This document shows, piece by piece, positions 8,472 through 19,059 of a stretch of 64,000 nucleotides of DNA (its first letter is position 1; each line of letters opens with the position of its first letter). A program made the position numbers and the translations under genes. Source of the stretch: Burkholderia sp. TSV86 (lineage in GTDB: Bacteria > Pseudomonadota > Gammaproteobacteria > Burkholderiales > Burkholderiaceae); contig NZ_LOWB01000116.1 in NCBI RefSeq assembly GCF_001522865.1, forward strand, positions 124,001-188,000. The letters run 5' to 3'. The notes beneath the pieces were generated by a model. That model ran no database searches, was not told the DNA's origin, and saw only the letters and a list, made by a program, of their open reading frames with translations.

Positions 8472-9172
8472 TGCTGAAGCTGGAGCAGGTCCACACGCAT
8501 TACGGCGCGGTCGAGGCGCTGTCGGGCGTGTCGATCGAAGTGAACAAGGGCGAGATCGTGACGCTGATCGGCAGCAATGGCGCGGGCAAGACGACGCTGA
8601 TGATGACGGTGTGCGGCACGCCGCGCGCGTCGAGCGGGCGTGTGCTGTTCGAAGGCGAGGAGATTACCGGGCGGCCTACGCACGAAATCATGCGGCTGGG
8701 GCTCGCGATCTCGCCGGAGGGCCGGCGCGTGTTTCCGAGCCTTACGGTGCTCGAAAATCTGAAGATGGGCGGTTTTTTTGCAAGCCGGGATGAGATCGAG
8801 ACGGGCATCGAGCACGTCTACCGGCTGTTTCCGCGGCTGAAGGAGCGTTCGGGGCAACGGGCGGGCACGATGTCGGGCGGCGAGCAGCAGATGCTCGCGA
8901 TCGGCCGCGCGCTGATGAGCCGGCCGCGTCTGCTGTTGCTCGACGAGCCGACGCTCGGCCTCGCGCCGCTCGTGATCGCGCAGATCTTCGACATCATCCG
9001 CACGATCCGCGACGAGGGCGTGACGGTGTTTCTCGTCGAGCAGAATGCGAACAAGGCGCTGCAGGTGGCCGATCGCGGTTATGTGCTGGAGACGGGGCGG
9101 GTGGTGCTTGCGGACACCGGCGCGAATCTGCTCGCGAACGATCAGATCAGGCGCGCGTATCTCGGCGGGTGA
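8471..9172 (+). CDS. livF: Branched-chain amino acid ABC transporter ATPase LivF
   Basis: This 233-residue ATPase is the second nucleotide-binding subunit of the Liv importer. It shows Walker A GSNGAGKTT near residues 36-44, signature MSGGEQQMLAIGRAL, Walker B LLLLDEPTLGLAP and H-loop VFLVEQNAN. ATG 8471 is used, sharing a base with the livG stop, and GAGAGGAG at 8461-8468 is its ribosome site; a GTG at 8468 is the alternative. It is the last gene of the operon. Confidence 0.95.
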   Translation: MLKLEQVHTHYGAVEALSGVSIEVNKGEIVTLIGSNGAGKTTLMMTVCGTPRASSGRVLFEGEEITGRPTHEIMRLGLAISPEGRRVFPSLTVLENLKMGGFFASRDEIETGIEHVYRLFPRLKERSGQRAGTMSGGEQQMLAIGRALMSRPRLLLLDEPTLGLAPLVIAQIFDIIRTIRDEGVTVFLVEQNANKALQVADRGYVLETGRVVLADTGANLLANDQIRRAYLGG

Positions 9173-9311
9173 GCGCGGCGCCGGGCGGGCCTTGCAGACC
9201 GGGGTTCGCTGCGGCGTCTGACGGCGGTGCCCGTGCAGCGGCTGGCGCGGCGTTGCGGTGCCGACAGCGCGCCGGCAATGGCGAAGCTTCCGACCGGCAA
9301 GGCGCCGCCGC

Positions 9312-9614
9312 TCATCGCCACTCGGCTTCCGGCACTTCGATGACGAGATCGGAGCGGGCGATCGCCACACAGGGCAGGATCAATCCTTGCGCTTTTTCAT
9401 CGGCGCTAACGCCGGGCCATTCGATCCGATAGCTGATCGCTCCGTCGCGCAGCCTGCACAAGCAGGTGCGGCACGTGCCGTTGCGGCATGAGCGTGGCAA
9501 CGATATGCCGGCAAAACCGGCGGCTTCCAGCAGCGACAGCGATTCGGGCGCTTCGAAATCGGCGCCGAGCGGCTCGACGCGCACCCGGTGCCGGCGTTCT
9601 TCCAATGCGCTCAT
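9312..9614 (-). CDS. Plant-type [2Fe-2S] ferredoxin
   Basis: This is a 100-residue electron carrier. Four cysteines in the ferredoxin pattern bind the cluster: C43-x4-C48-x2-C51 (SCRNGTCRTC) and C82 in ILPCVA. The rest follows the beta-grasp order with PLGADFEAPESLSLLEAA before the cluster loop. The ATG at 9614 is used because upstream in-frame residues are Arg/Pro-rich and non-homologous. It lies 105 bases downstream of an AcoR-type activator on the same strand and may be co-transcribed. Its electron partner is not in the window. Confidence 0.88.
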   Translation of the reverse strand: MSALEERRHRVRVEPLGADFEAPESLSLLEAAGFAGISLPRSCRNGTCRTCLCRLRDGAISYRIEWPGVSADEKAQGLILPCVAIARSDLVIEVPEAEWR

Positions 9615-9719
9615 GCCAGTGGGGCGCGCGTGGCGCGCTCGGTGGGCGGACAAGCCGCAAGGATAACCGATGCCGCCGCGCATGGGTGGGGCGGCACGCC
9701 TGCCTCGCGGACCCAACGC

Positions 9720-11630
<1,911 letters not shown>

Positions 11631-11949
11631 GGCTTGTCTCCATGAAGCCCGCGGACGGGGTTGGTTTTCCCCGCTCGGCTGCTGCTGCGGTGAGCGGTGC
11701 GGTACGGGCACGCGTCATCATACAAGCGTGGCGCGCGATACGCGACCATTTGACCGTTTGCTGCGGCGCGGGGCGCAATCAAGCGGATATTTCTTGCTTT
11801 TGCCTACTGGCCTGCAATGATGAAAGCAGGGCACGCACGCGTCGCGCCCTGCCCGGATCGGCCTGCCGCCCGGCATCCGAAGGCCCGCGAGCGCGCCCGA
11901 TCCCGCCATCCCGCATGTGCCGCGACATGCATCCGTTCGGGGAGGCAAC
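11631..11949. other. Intergenic region between divergent genes
   Basis: These 319 bases separate the minus-strand AcoR-type gene from a small plus-strand membrane protein. The only open frames are overlapping, Arg-rich shadows. Promoters for both genes should lie here, but no hexamers stand out. Confidence 0.5.
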
Positions 11950-12144
11950 ATGGTTCGGACGGAACTCAGAGTGGTGCTGGCGGCAATCGCGACGTTCGTC
12001 GCGTTGGCCGGCATCGCCGTGGCGATCCACGGAATGTTGTTCAATCAGGACTCCGCATTGCACTACGGTGCGGCGGCGATCGCGCTCGGGGTAACCGCGT
12101 GCGCGGTCGTGCTGAACGTGTGGCCGAAGGACGAAAAGCAATAG
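11950..12144 (+). CDS. Small two-helix membrane protein
   Basis: This 64-residue protein has two predicted membrane helices, roughly residues 6-28 (VVLAAIATFVALAGIAVAIH) and 38-56 (YGAAAIALGVTACAVVLNVW), and a charged C-terminus (PKDEKQ). A strong ribosome site GGAGG is at 11941-11945. It does not match a family I can name, though similar short proteins are common in Burkholderia. Function unknown. Confidence 0.65.
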   Translation: MVRTELRVVLAAIATFVALAGIAVAIHGMLFNQDSALHYGAAAIALGVTACAVVLNVWPKDEKQ

Positions 12145-12454
12145 GGGGGCGATGCCTGATTCGCATGACGAAGCGTTTCGGCCGCCAGGCGGTGCGGCCG
12201 CACGCGGGTTCGGTTTCAAGTCAAGCCACCAGCCGTTCAATCCGCCGACGAATGAGCCGTCGTTTGCGGGGGCGCAGGGTTTTTTTGACGAAATTTTGTG
12301 TCGCGCCGGAAAGCGTCTAAAGTGGATTCAACCGAAGCCGCTTGGTGTGCGCGGCTTGTCGCGCACCGTATGCTTCGGTCGGCCCGCATGCAGTTCGAGC
12401 AGGTTCGACGGCAAGCGGATGTTGGCTCTTCACGCTAACGCAGAGGCGGTTCCG
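12145..12454. other. Intergenic stretch without a recognisable gene
   Basis: A frame open across this region joins that of the DUF1488 gene, but its residues are unstructured and the ribosome site lies immediately before 12455. An AT-richer patch near 12280-12310 may hold the DUF1488 promoter. Confidence 0.5.
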
Positions 12455-12742
12455 ATGCAAATCCAGTTCATGAACGATGCCCCCGAATATTCGGGACGCG
12501 AATTGACGCTCGCGTTCAAGGCGATGGTCGACGGCGAGCCGGTTCAATGCCACATCACTGCCGAGGCGATGGAGGATCATTTCGGCGCGGCTTCGCCGCG
12601 TTTCGAAGACATGGTCGGCGCGTTCGACGCACACCGGCAGCGTATCGAGGCGGCGGCGCGGCGCCTGCTATCCGAGACGCGTGCGCAGTGCGTGGTGCTG
12701 CGAAGCGGGTATGTGCGGTTTTACGAGGCGAACCGGGGCTAG
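12455..12742 (+). CDS. DUF1488 family protein
   Basis: This 95-residue cytoplasmic protein matches DUF1488, with FMNDAPEYSGRELTLAFKAM near the start and PVQCHITAEAMEDHFGA in the middle. The alternating beta strands and ITAEAL-DHFG motif are the family's main feature. Its function is unknown. GAGG at about 12443-12446 supports the ATG at 12455 rather than the much longer in-frame start at 12152. Confidence 0.8.
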   Translation: MQIQFMNDAPEYSGRELTLAFKAMVDGEPVQCHITAEAMEDHFGAASPRFEDMVGAFDAHRQRIEAAARRLLSETRAQCVVLRSGYVRFYEANRG

Positions 12743-12989
12743 ATCGGATTGCGCCGATGCAGGCAAGAAGCGCCGCCGCGAGCGGCGCTTTTCGTTGGTG
12801 CGGTGCGGTGGTGGCGCGTGTTTGGAATACCGGTGTGGCGCGCGCACCGCAACGCGTGCGGGCGGCGGGCGCGGTGCGCGTGGCGCGGGCTTGGCACGGC
12901 GGCGGGCGTTTTTTGCCGGGGCGCCGCTTGCGGCCGGAGCTGGCGCCCGCGATTGCGCAGAAGCCCCGGCGCCGCGCCGAAGCCGCGGC

Positions 12990-14291
12990 TTATTCGGCCG
13001 CGAGATAGAAATAACGGAACAGAAAGACCGCGGCGATGATCCAGACGATCAGTTTCACCTGCTTGGCCTGACCCGTCAGCAGCTTGAGGCTGGCGTAAGC
13101 AATGAAGCCGAATGCGATGCCGTTCGCGATCGAGTAAGTGAACGGCATCAGCAGCGCGGTGAGCGCGGCGGGCACCGCTTCCGTCGCATCGTCCCAGGGC
13201 ACGTCGACCATGTCGCGCAGCATCAGGCACGACACGTACAGCAGCGCTGGCGCCGTGGCGTAGCCGGGTACGACGCCGGCGAGCGGCGCGATGAACAGAC
13301 AGGCGATGAATAGCGCGGCAACCGTCAGCGCGGTGACGCCGGTGCGCCCGCCCGCCTGCACGCCAGAGGCGCTTTCGATGTACGCGGTCGTCGACGACGT
13401 GCCGAGCAGCGAGCCCGCGACGATCGCGGTGCTATCGGCGAGAAGCGCCTTGTTGAGCCGGTCCATCTTGCCTTCGACGAGCAAGCCCGCGCGGTTGGCC
13501 ACGCCCATGAGCGTGCCGGTCGCATCGAACAGCTCGACCAGGAAGAACACGAGGATCACGTTGACAATGCCGGTCGACAGCGCGGCGCCGATGTCGAGCT
13601 TGAAGAGCGTCGCGTCGATTGACGGCGGCGCCGAGAAGATGCCGTGGAACTGGTTGCCGCCGAAGAAGAACGACAACACGGTCACGCTGATGATGCCGAT
13701 CAGGATGGCGCCGCGCACGCGCAGATAGTCGAGCGTGACGATGACGAAAAAGCCGATGATCGCGAGGATCGTGGTGGACTTGTGCAGGTCGCCGAGCGTG
13801 ACGAGCGTTGCCGGGCTGCCGACGATAATCCCCGCGGTTTTCAGTGAGATGATTCCGAGGAAAAGGCCGATCCCCGCGCTGATCGAGATTCGCAGCGATT
13901 TCGGAATACCCTTGATGATCACTTCGCGCACGCGGAACAGCGTGACGACCAGAAACAGGCAGCCTGAGACGAACACTGCGCCGAGCGCGGCTTGCCAAGT
14001 GAAGCCCATGCCCTTGACGACGGCGTATGCGAAATATGCGTTGAGGCCCATGCCGGGCGCGCACGCGATCGGGTAGTTTGCATACAGGCCCATGATCGCC
14101 GAGGCGATCGCGGCGACGAGGCAGGTTGCGACGAACACGGATTCCTTCGGCATGCCTGCATCGCCGAGGATCGCCGGGTTGACGAAGATGATGTAGGCCA
14201 TCGTCAGGAAGGTGGTGACGCCCGCAAGTATTTCGGTGCGTAGGTCGGTGCCGGCTTGCGCGAAGCCGAAATACCGTTTGATCGATTCCAT
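12990..14291 (-). CDS. NCS2-family purine permease (AzgA/GhxP-like)
   Basis: This 433-residue, multi-pass inner-membrane permease is of the AzgA subgroup of nucleobase:cation symporters (hypoxanthine, guanine, adenine). Its N-terminus (DLRTEILAGVTTFLTMAYII) and FVNPAILGDAGMP are signature sequences of the subgroup, as are CAPGMGLNAYFAY and the helix-10 motif SSTTAYIESASGVQAGGRTG. About twelve hydrophobic segments fill the rest. Length is normal. It is monocistronic on the minus strand with GGAG before the ATG at 14291. The exact purine cannot be told from sequence alone. Confidence 0.92.
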   Translation of the reverse strand: MESIKRYFGFAQAGTDLRTEILAGVTTFLTMAYIIFVNPAILGDAGMPKESVFVATCLVAAIASAIMGLYANYPIACAPGMGLNAYFAYAVVKGMGFTWQAALGAVFVSGCLFLVVTLFRVREVIIKGIPKSLRISISAGIGLFLGIISLKTAGIIVGSPATLVTLGDLHKSTTILAIIGFFVIVTLDYLRVRGAILIGIISVTVLSFFFGGNQFHGIFSAPPSIDATLFKLDIGAALSTGIVNVILVFFLVELFDATGTLMGVANRAGLLVEGKMDRLNKALLADSTAIVAGSLLGTSSTTAYIESASGVQAGGRTGVTALTVAALFIACLFIAPLAGVVPGYATAPALLYVSCLMLRDMVDVPWDDATEAVPAALTALLMPFTYSIANGIAFGFIAYASLKLLTGQAKQVKLIVWIIAAVFLFRYFYLAAE

Positions 14292-14586
14292 GGAGGCGTT
14301 CTCCGGTCGTGATGTCGTGTGCTGAATGAAAGCGAGTGGTCGTTGGCCGTGCGGTGGGGCGTACTGTAACCAGCCACTATTGGCCGGCCAACGGCGGATT
14401 GTAATAGCTGAGATAGGCCGGACGATATAGTGCCGGCAAGGAGGTTCGTGCGCGGCGCATCGTTACCGGCATGGCGTTTTGCGCAGCGCGCCGGCGCAAG
14501 CACGGCATCGCTTGCGCGGCCGTGAATCGTCGATGCAGCGGCGGCTTGCCGGATAATCGTTCATCCGTATTGGGGGGAAGCACTTC

Positions 14587-15120
14587 ATGCCCATGACTCG
14601 ACAGCCGCAGCAGCAGGTGCAGCCGGAGCGCATCGCGGCGCAGCGCCCGCATGACGGGCAGACTGGCGCGGATCATCCCGCATGGATGCCGGTTGCGCTC
14701 GGTGAGGCGGGCGTGCGCCGTTTTGGCCGTGGCGCGTCCAACCCGCGCATCGTCGAATACAACGGTTGCACGAATCTGGCCGGCTATGACGACAAGATTT
14801 CATGGTGCTCGTCGTTCATCAATTGGTGCTTGGCGAGTGTTGGCGTGGCGGGAACCGGATCGGCGCTCGCCCGCTCGTGGCTCGCATGGGGGCAGCCGCT
14901 CGCCGAGCCAGTCTACGGCTGCATCGTCGTGCTGATGCGCGATCGTCCGACAAGCTGGAAAGGGCATGTCGGCTTTTATCTGCGGCAAGACGACGACTCT
15001 TTGTACTTGTTCGGCGGCAACCAGCGAGGAGCGGTGCGGGAGCTGGCTTATGCGCGTTCGCGCCTGCTTGCCTATCGATGGCCGGACGATTTGGCGGCCG
15101 GGCCGCGCGCCGGCCGATGA
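14587..15120 (+). CDS. TIGR02594-type CHAP/NlpC-like protein, putative peptidoglycan hydrolase
   Basis: This 177-residue protein resembles the TIGR02594 family of CHAP/NlpC-P60-like cysteine hydrolases. The likely catalytic Cys is in DDKISWCSSFINWCL and the histidine in WKGHVGFYL, followed by the Gly-rich LFGGNQ. There is no signal peptide, which suits a cytoplasmic protein or one exported by another route such as phage-type lysis or type VI secretion. None of those systems is adjacent. The N-terminal about 30 residues are Gln/Arg-rich and poorly conserved. Confidence 0.75.
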   Translation: MPMTRQPQQQVQPERIAAQRPHDGQTGADHPAWMPVALGEAGVRRFGRGASNPRIVEYNGCTNLAGYDDKISWCSSFINWCLASVGVAGTGSALARSWLAWGQPLAEPVYGCIVVLMRDRPTSWKGHVGFYLRQDDDSLYLFGGNQRGAVRELAYARSRLLAYRWPDDLAAGPRAGR

Positions 15121-15555
15121 CACAGCGAGCCGCCCGGCAAGCGGGTGAACCGGGCCGCTGCAAGGCAGGCACGGCATCCGCGCAGGGGCAAAACCGGATG
15201 GTGCGCGGGCATTTTCAAATGCTGATGTCGCGCTTATATTTTCGAGATATGAACTTCATTGACATTGGTTGCGGTATTGTCATTGAAATGAAAATTTCCT
15301 TTATTTTTCAATGCGATATGGATATCAAAAAGTTATATAAAATGGCTTCGCTATGTAAAAAATTGCAAGGTGTCATCGCATTATCCCGATTCACTCACTA
15401 GGATAGAGAAAGTGCTCGCATCGGGGGGTCACCAATACGGGGTGCGATGCGAAAGCCGGTGCCTTCCATCGTCATGGCAAAGCGGGAAGCACCGCAATGG
15501 TGCGGGCAGTGCGCCTGCGCTCGAAAGCGATTTCGTTCGTCATACGGAGGCAAGC
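15121..15555. other. Gene-free AT-rich region with inverted repeat
   Basis: 435 bases without a recognisable gene. The segment 15220-15400 is strikingly A/T-rich compared with its surroundings and holds the inverted repeat at 15255-15287. It may contain the promoter of the small gene starting at 15556 or be a short acquired segment. Confidence 0.5.
15255..15287. promoter_or_regulatory. Inverted repeat in AT-rich intergenic DNA
   Basis: TTCATTGACA (15255-15264) and TGTCATTGAA (15278-15287) are complementary at nine of ten positions, with a 13-base spacer. It could be an operator or a hairpin. No T-run follows, so it is not an intrinsic terminator. Confidence 0.35.
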
Positions 15556-15852
15556 ATGTTGAATTGGATAAGCCGATGGGCATTGCGTCACGCCCCCACG
15601 CCAGAGAAGACCGCCGCATCGATGCTCGTGACCGCAAGGATGGAATTGTTCGCGGCTGAACAGCGGGTCATCGATGCCAAGCTGCAAGCCGACTATTGGC
15701 GCACGCGCGTTTCGTTTCTCGAGGAAGTGCAGAAGGAAGGCATCAATCCTTGGGTGAGCACGCAGCCGCCGCAGCTGCAAAAGGCCGGCGACGAGCAGCC
15801 GCCGGCCGTGCGTGGCGCGGCGCCGGGCCCGCGGCTGGCGGCGAGCACGTGA
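15556..15852 (+). CDS. Small hypothetical protein with central coiled-coil
   Basis: This 98-residue protein has an N-terminal amphipathic segment (MLNWISRWALRHA), a probable helical coiled region (AARMELFAAEQRVIDAKLQA-like, about residues 25-60) and a Pro/Ala-rich tail. CGGAGG at 15545-15550 is a good ribosome site for ATG 15556, while longer in-frame starts lack one. I do not recognise a named family; similar short proteins occur in Burkholderia. Function unknown. Confidence 0.6.
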   Translation: MLNWISRWALRHAPTPEKTAASMLVTARMELFAAEQRVIDAKLQADYWRTRVSFLEEVQKEGINPWVSTQPPQLQKAGDEQPPAVRGAAPGPRLAAST

Positions 15853-16215
15853 TGCCGTGGGCGCGATTTGCGGCGGACGGCGCGAGCTGGTTCGCCGCGC
15901 GCGCCGCTTTGACGGGCGTGCTGCCGTTCCCTTTCCGTATGTGTGCTCATCGCGCCGGTATTCTGCGCGGCGACGCGCCTGCGCCGCATCGATAGCGATC
16001 CTGACGATCGCGCGTAACGCCGCTCCATTGCCACCCGATACACGCACGCTGCGCACTCGCGGCGGCGTCTACCTGTTTTCTTCACTTCTTTCCTGGCTGG
16101 GCGCGTTAGCGCACGCAGGCGGCGCGCCGGCGAAATGCGGCCGGGCCGCCAAGTTCTTGTCGAGCAGGGGCATCACGCGGGCGCGTTCTTGTTATCCGCG
16201 TGACGCCGCATGCCG
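15853..16215. other. Gene-free stretch downstream of convergent genes
   Basis: 363 bases between the plus-strand small protein and the 3' end of the minus-strand hydrolase. Frames present are mutually overlapping and Arg/Ala-rich. No clear terminator is seen. Confidence 0.5.
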
Positions 16216-17127
16216 TTACGATGCCGCTGGTTTTTGCGTACCCCAATTACCGCCATGCGCGGCGGCCTGGGCGGCGGGAGAGCGCGCGAGATACGCGAGC
16301 GCTTCCTCGGTCGAGCCTTCGTTGTGCGGCGTGTAGCTCGGCCGGTAATAGCGCAGCGCGGCGGCGATCGTCTTCAGGAACGACGGCAGATGATTGCGCC
16401 GCTTGCCGAGCCACCACGCGAGTGCGAAACCCGGATAGAAGCCCGCTGACGGATCGCGCTTGTACATGAATCGCGAGCCTGTGACGATGAAGTACAACAG
16501 TACTCCGATCACGATCGTCATGTGAATCGACCGCTCGACGTAGTTGCCGCCGAGATGGCTGTAGATGTCGAATGCGACGGTCCGGTGCTCGACCTCTTCC
16601 GCGCCGTGCCAGCGCAGCAGATCGACTATCGCCGGATCGGCCGAGCCGTCGTCGAGCCCGCGCGCGTGCAGAATCCAGTTGCCGAGATAGCCGAAGAAGT
16701 GCTCGAGCGCCGCGATGACCGACAGCTGTTGCCGCAGCCAGAAGCGTGTATGGCCGATCTTCAGGCCGAATGGCTCTTCGCCGAGCAGTTTCGTGAACAG
16801 CCGGTTCACGCGCTGCGTGAACGGCTGCGTATCGATGCCGTGCCGTTCGTAATAGTGCTTGAGCACGCCGTTGTGCGAGCGCGAGTGCACGGCTTCCTGA
16901 CGCAGGAAACCTTCGGCGTCGGCTCGCAGCGCCGGATCGGTGATGAGCGGCAGCGCCTTGTTGTACACGCGGCAGAACCACAGCTCGCCTTCCGGGAACA
17001 GCAGGTTCAGCGTGTTGATGATGTGCGTGCTTTCGGGATCGCCCTTGATCCATTGGATCGGCGTGTTGCTGAAGTCGAATTTGACGTGGCGTGCTTTGAT
17101 CAGATAGTGGTTTTCCGGGGCATTCAT
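16216..17127 (-). CDS. Metal-dependent hydrolase family protein (ferritin-like diiron type)
   Basis: This 303-residue protein belongs to the family annotated as predicted metal-dependent hydrolase (COG3687). Probable metal ligands are spread over helices: E and H in RQEAVHSRSH, ALEHFFGY and GAEEVEHRTVAFD, a pattern like diiron carboxylate proteins. The N-terminus RHVKFDFSNTPIQWI and the C-terminal SYTPHNEGSTEEALAYL are also family-typical. A hydrophobic stretch (IHMTIVIGVLLYFIVTGSRF) may contact the membrane. It is the last gene of a three-gene minus-strand operon with an M24 peptidase and a hydrolase-SDR fusion; reaction unknown. Confidence 0.82.
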   Translation of the reverse strand: MNAPENHYLIKARHVKFDFSNTPIQWIKGDPESTHIINTLNLLFPEGELWFCRVYNKALPLITDPALRADAEGFLRQEAVHSRSHNGVLKHYYERHGIDTQPFTQRVNRLFTKLLGEEPFGLKIGHTRFWLRQQLSVIAALEHFFGYLGNWILHARGLDDGSADPAIVDLLRWHGAEEVEHRTVAFDIYSHLGGNYVERSIHMTIVIGVLLYFIVTGSRFMYKRDPSAGFYPGFALAWWLGKRRNHLPSFLKTIAAALRYYRPSYTPHNEGSTEEALAYLARSPAAQAAAHGGNWGTQKPAAS

Positions 17128-17159
17128 CGATGTCTCCTCCGTTGATCAGGCCATTGCCG

Positions 17160-18947
17160 TTAATGCGATGCCATGCTCACGCGCGCGATCATCCGGCCGA
17201 GCCACGGCGCGTAACGGCCGACGAAGCGCATCGCGTGCGCCTCCGCGCCGATCGCGACAACGGGCTTGTTTTGCAGCACCGCGGCGGTCATTGCCTTGGC
17301 GACGGTCTCCGGCTTCAGGCCGCGCATCTGGTACAGCTTGGTCGCGCGTTTGCGCAACTTTGCTTCGTCCGCCTCGCTCGCGCCCGCGTATTGGGTCGCG
17401 GCCATGATGCCCGTTTCGGCGAAGCCGGGGCATACGGCACTCACGCCGATGCCGTGGTCGGCTAGCTCGGCGCGCATGCATTCAGAGAGCATCAGCACGG
17501 CGGCTTTCGTCGTCGCGTAGGCGGGCAGGTCGCGCGACGGCCCGAACGCAGCCGCCGACGCGGTGTTGACGATGTGCCCGCCCGCGCCGCGCGCGGCCAT
17601 CTGCTTCGCGAACAGGCGCGAGCCGTGAATCACGCCCCACAGGTTCACGCGCAGGATGCGCTCCCAATGCGCGGCGGACGTATCGAGGATGCCGCCCGCC
17701 ATGCCGATGCCCGCGTTGTTGACGACGATATCCGCGCCGCCGAGCGTGCTTTCGACCCAGTTGGCGAGCGCTTCCATTTCGTCGGGAGAGCCGACGTCGA
17801 CGCGCCGAGCGTGCGCGTCGGCGCCCAGCAGTTGCACGAGATGCACGGTGCGCTCGGCCGCTTGCTCGTCGATATCGACGGCGACGATCGACGCGCCCTG
17901 TTTCGCGAATTCGACGGCCGCGCTGCGCCCGATGCCGCTGCCCGCGCCGGTGATCACGACCAGCTTGCCGGAGAAGGACCCCGTGCCGTTACGGCGGCGC
18001 GCGTGCGCGAGCGCGGGCGGCTCGGTGCCGGTTTCGACGGCCTCGATCAGCTCTTGTGCGATCTTCGCGAAACGCTCGGGATGGTCGACCGGCATCCAGT
18101 GCCGCTCGGCGACTTCGCGGCGGTAATAGTGCGGCACCCAGCGCGCGAGATCGGCGGACAGCGCCGGACTCACGTATTTGTCGCGCAGCGGCACGATCAC
18201 TTGCACGGGCGCGTGCGCATAGCGCTCGCGCGGCGCGAACAGGCGCCGGATGAAATTCGCGCGATACAGGCGCACGCCGCGCGCGCCGTCGTCTGCCTGG
18301 GTGGGGCGCGGCTCGATCGTGGTGCGCTCGATTCTGCGCAGCAGCGCCGGCCATGCGCGGGCGAGCCACAGCCGCCAGCTCAGTTCGGGCAGCAACGGCA
18401 GGTGAAACAGGTAGACGTACCACGAACGCATGAGCTGGTTGCCGATCCGCGCGAGCGATGCGGGCGACGGATGCGTGAGCTGATGCCGCATCCAGTAGCC
18501 GACGTGATCGAGGTTAGGCCCGGAGCACGACGTATACGACAGGATGCGGCCGGCGAGCCGCGGCTCGGTGACGAATTCCCAGCCCTGGATCGAGCCCCAG
18601 TCGTGACCGATCACGTGCACGGCGCGGTTCGGCGCGAGCGCGTCGATGACCGCGGCGAAATCGTCGACGAGCTTGTCGAGCCGGTAGTCGGCCGTGCGTT
18701 GCGGCGCGCTCGACAGCCCCGCGCCGCGCACGTCATACGCGATCACGTAGTACGACTGCGCGAGGATCGACGCGACGTCGTGCCAGACGCTGCTGTTGTC
18801 CGGATAGCCGTGCACCAGCACGACGGCCGGGCGCGACGCGTCGCCCCAGGTCTTGGCGGCAAGTGTGACGTCGCCGGCCGGCACGGACGTTTCGGTATGG
18901 GCCGCGTCGAACAACGCGCGCGGCGCTTCGTTGGAAAGGGGCTGCAT
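17160..18947 (-). CDS. Fusion of alpha/beta-hydrolase and short-chain dehydrogenase
   Basis: This 595-residue protein has two catalytic domains. Residues about 20-310 are an alpha/beta-hydrolase of the epoxide-hydrolase/haloalkane-dehalogenase type: oxyanion HGYPD at 46-50 and nucleophile Asp116 in GHDWGS, with a Ser-free elbow. Residues about 325-595 are an SDR with GAGSGIG near 333-339, NNAGIG, and the YATTK catalytic pair near 477-481. The join is continuous, with a short Arg-rich linker (ARRRNGTG) and no stop or frameshift. ATG 18947 begins the homologous part; an in-frame start at 19154 would overlap the upstream M24 gene by 95 bases. The co-located hydrolases suggest a lipid or xenobiotic pathway, which is inference. 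Confidence 0.88.
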   Translation of the reverse strand: MQPLSNEAPRALFDAAHTETSVPAGDVTLAAKTWGDASRPAVVLVHGYPDNSSVWHDVASILAQSYYVIAYDVRGAGLSSAPQRTADYRLDKLVDDFAAVIDALAPNRAVHVIGHDWGSIQGWEFVTEPRLAGRILSYTSCSGPNLDHVGYWMRHQLTHPSPASLARIGNQLMRSWYVYLFHLPLLPELSWRLWLARAWPALLRRIERTTIEPRPTQADDGARGVRLYRANFIRRLFAPRERYAHAPVQVIVPLRDKYVSPALSADLARWVPHYYRREVAERHWMPVDHPERFAKIAQELIEAVETGTEPPALAHARRRNGTGSFSGKLVVITGAGSGIGRSAAVEFAKQGASIVAVDIDEQAAERTVHLVQLLGADAHARRVDVGSPDEMEALANWVESTLGGADIVVNNAGIGMAGGILDTSAAHWERILRVNLWGVIHGSRLFAKQMAARGAGGHIVNTASAAAFGPSRDLPAYATTKAAVLMLSECMRAELADHGIGVSAVCPGFAETGIMAATQYAGASEADEAKLRKRATKLYQMRGLKPETVAKAMTAAVLQNKPVVAIGAEAHAMRFVGRYAPWLGRMIARVSMASH

Positions 18948-19059
18948 GATCGTGTCTGGTTCGGGTGTCGGATCGGGCGGTAAGCGGCTGGGCGCGTGGT
19001 GCGAAGCCGGGCTCAAAGCGGGCTCGGCGCGGCGGCGCCGCGCGCTCGCCGCGCCTGCG

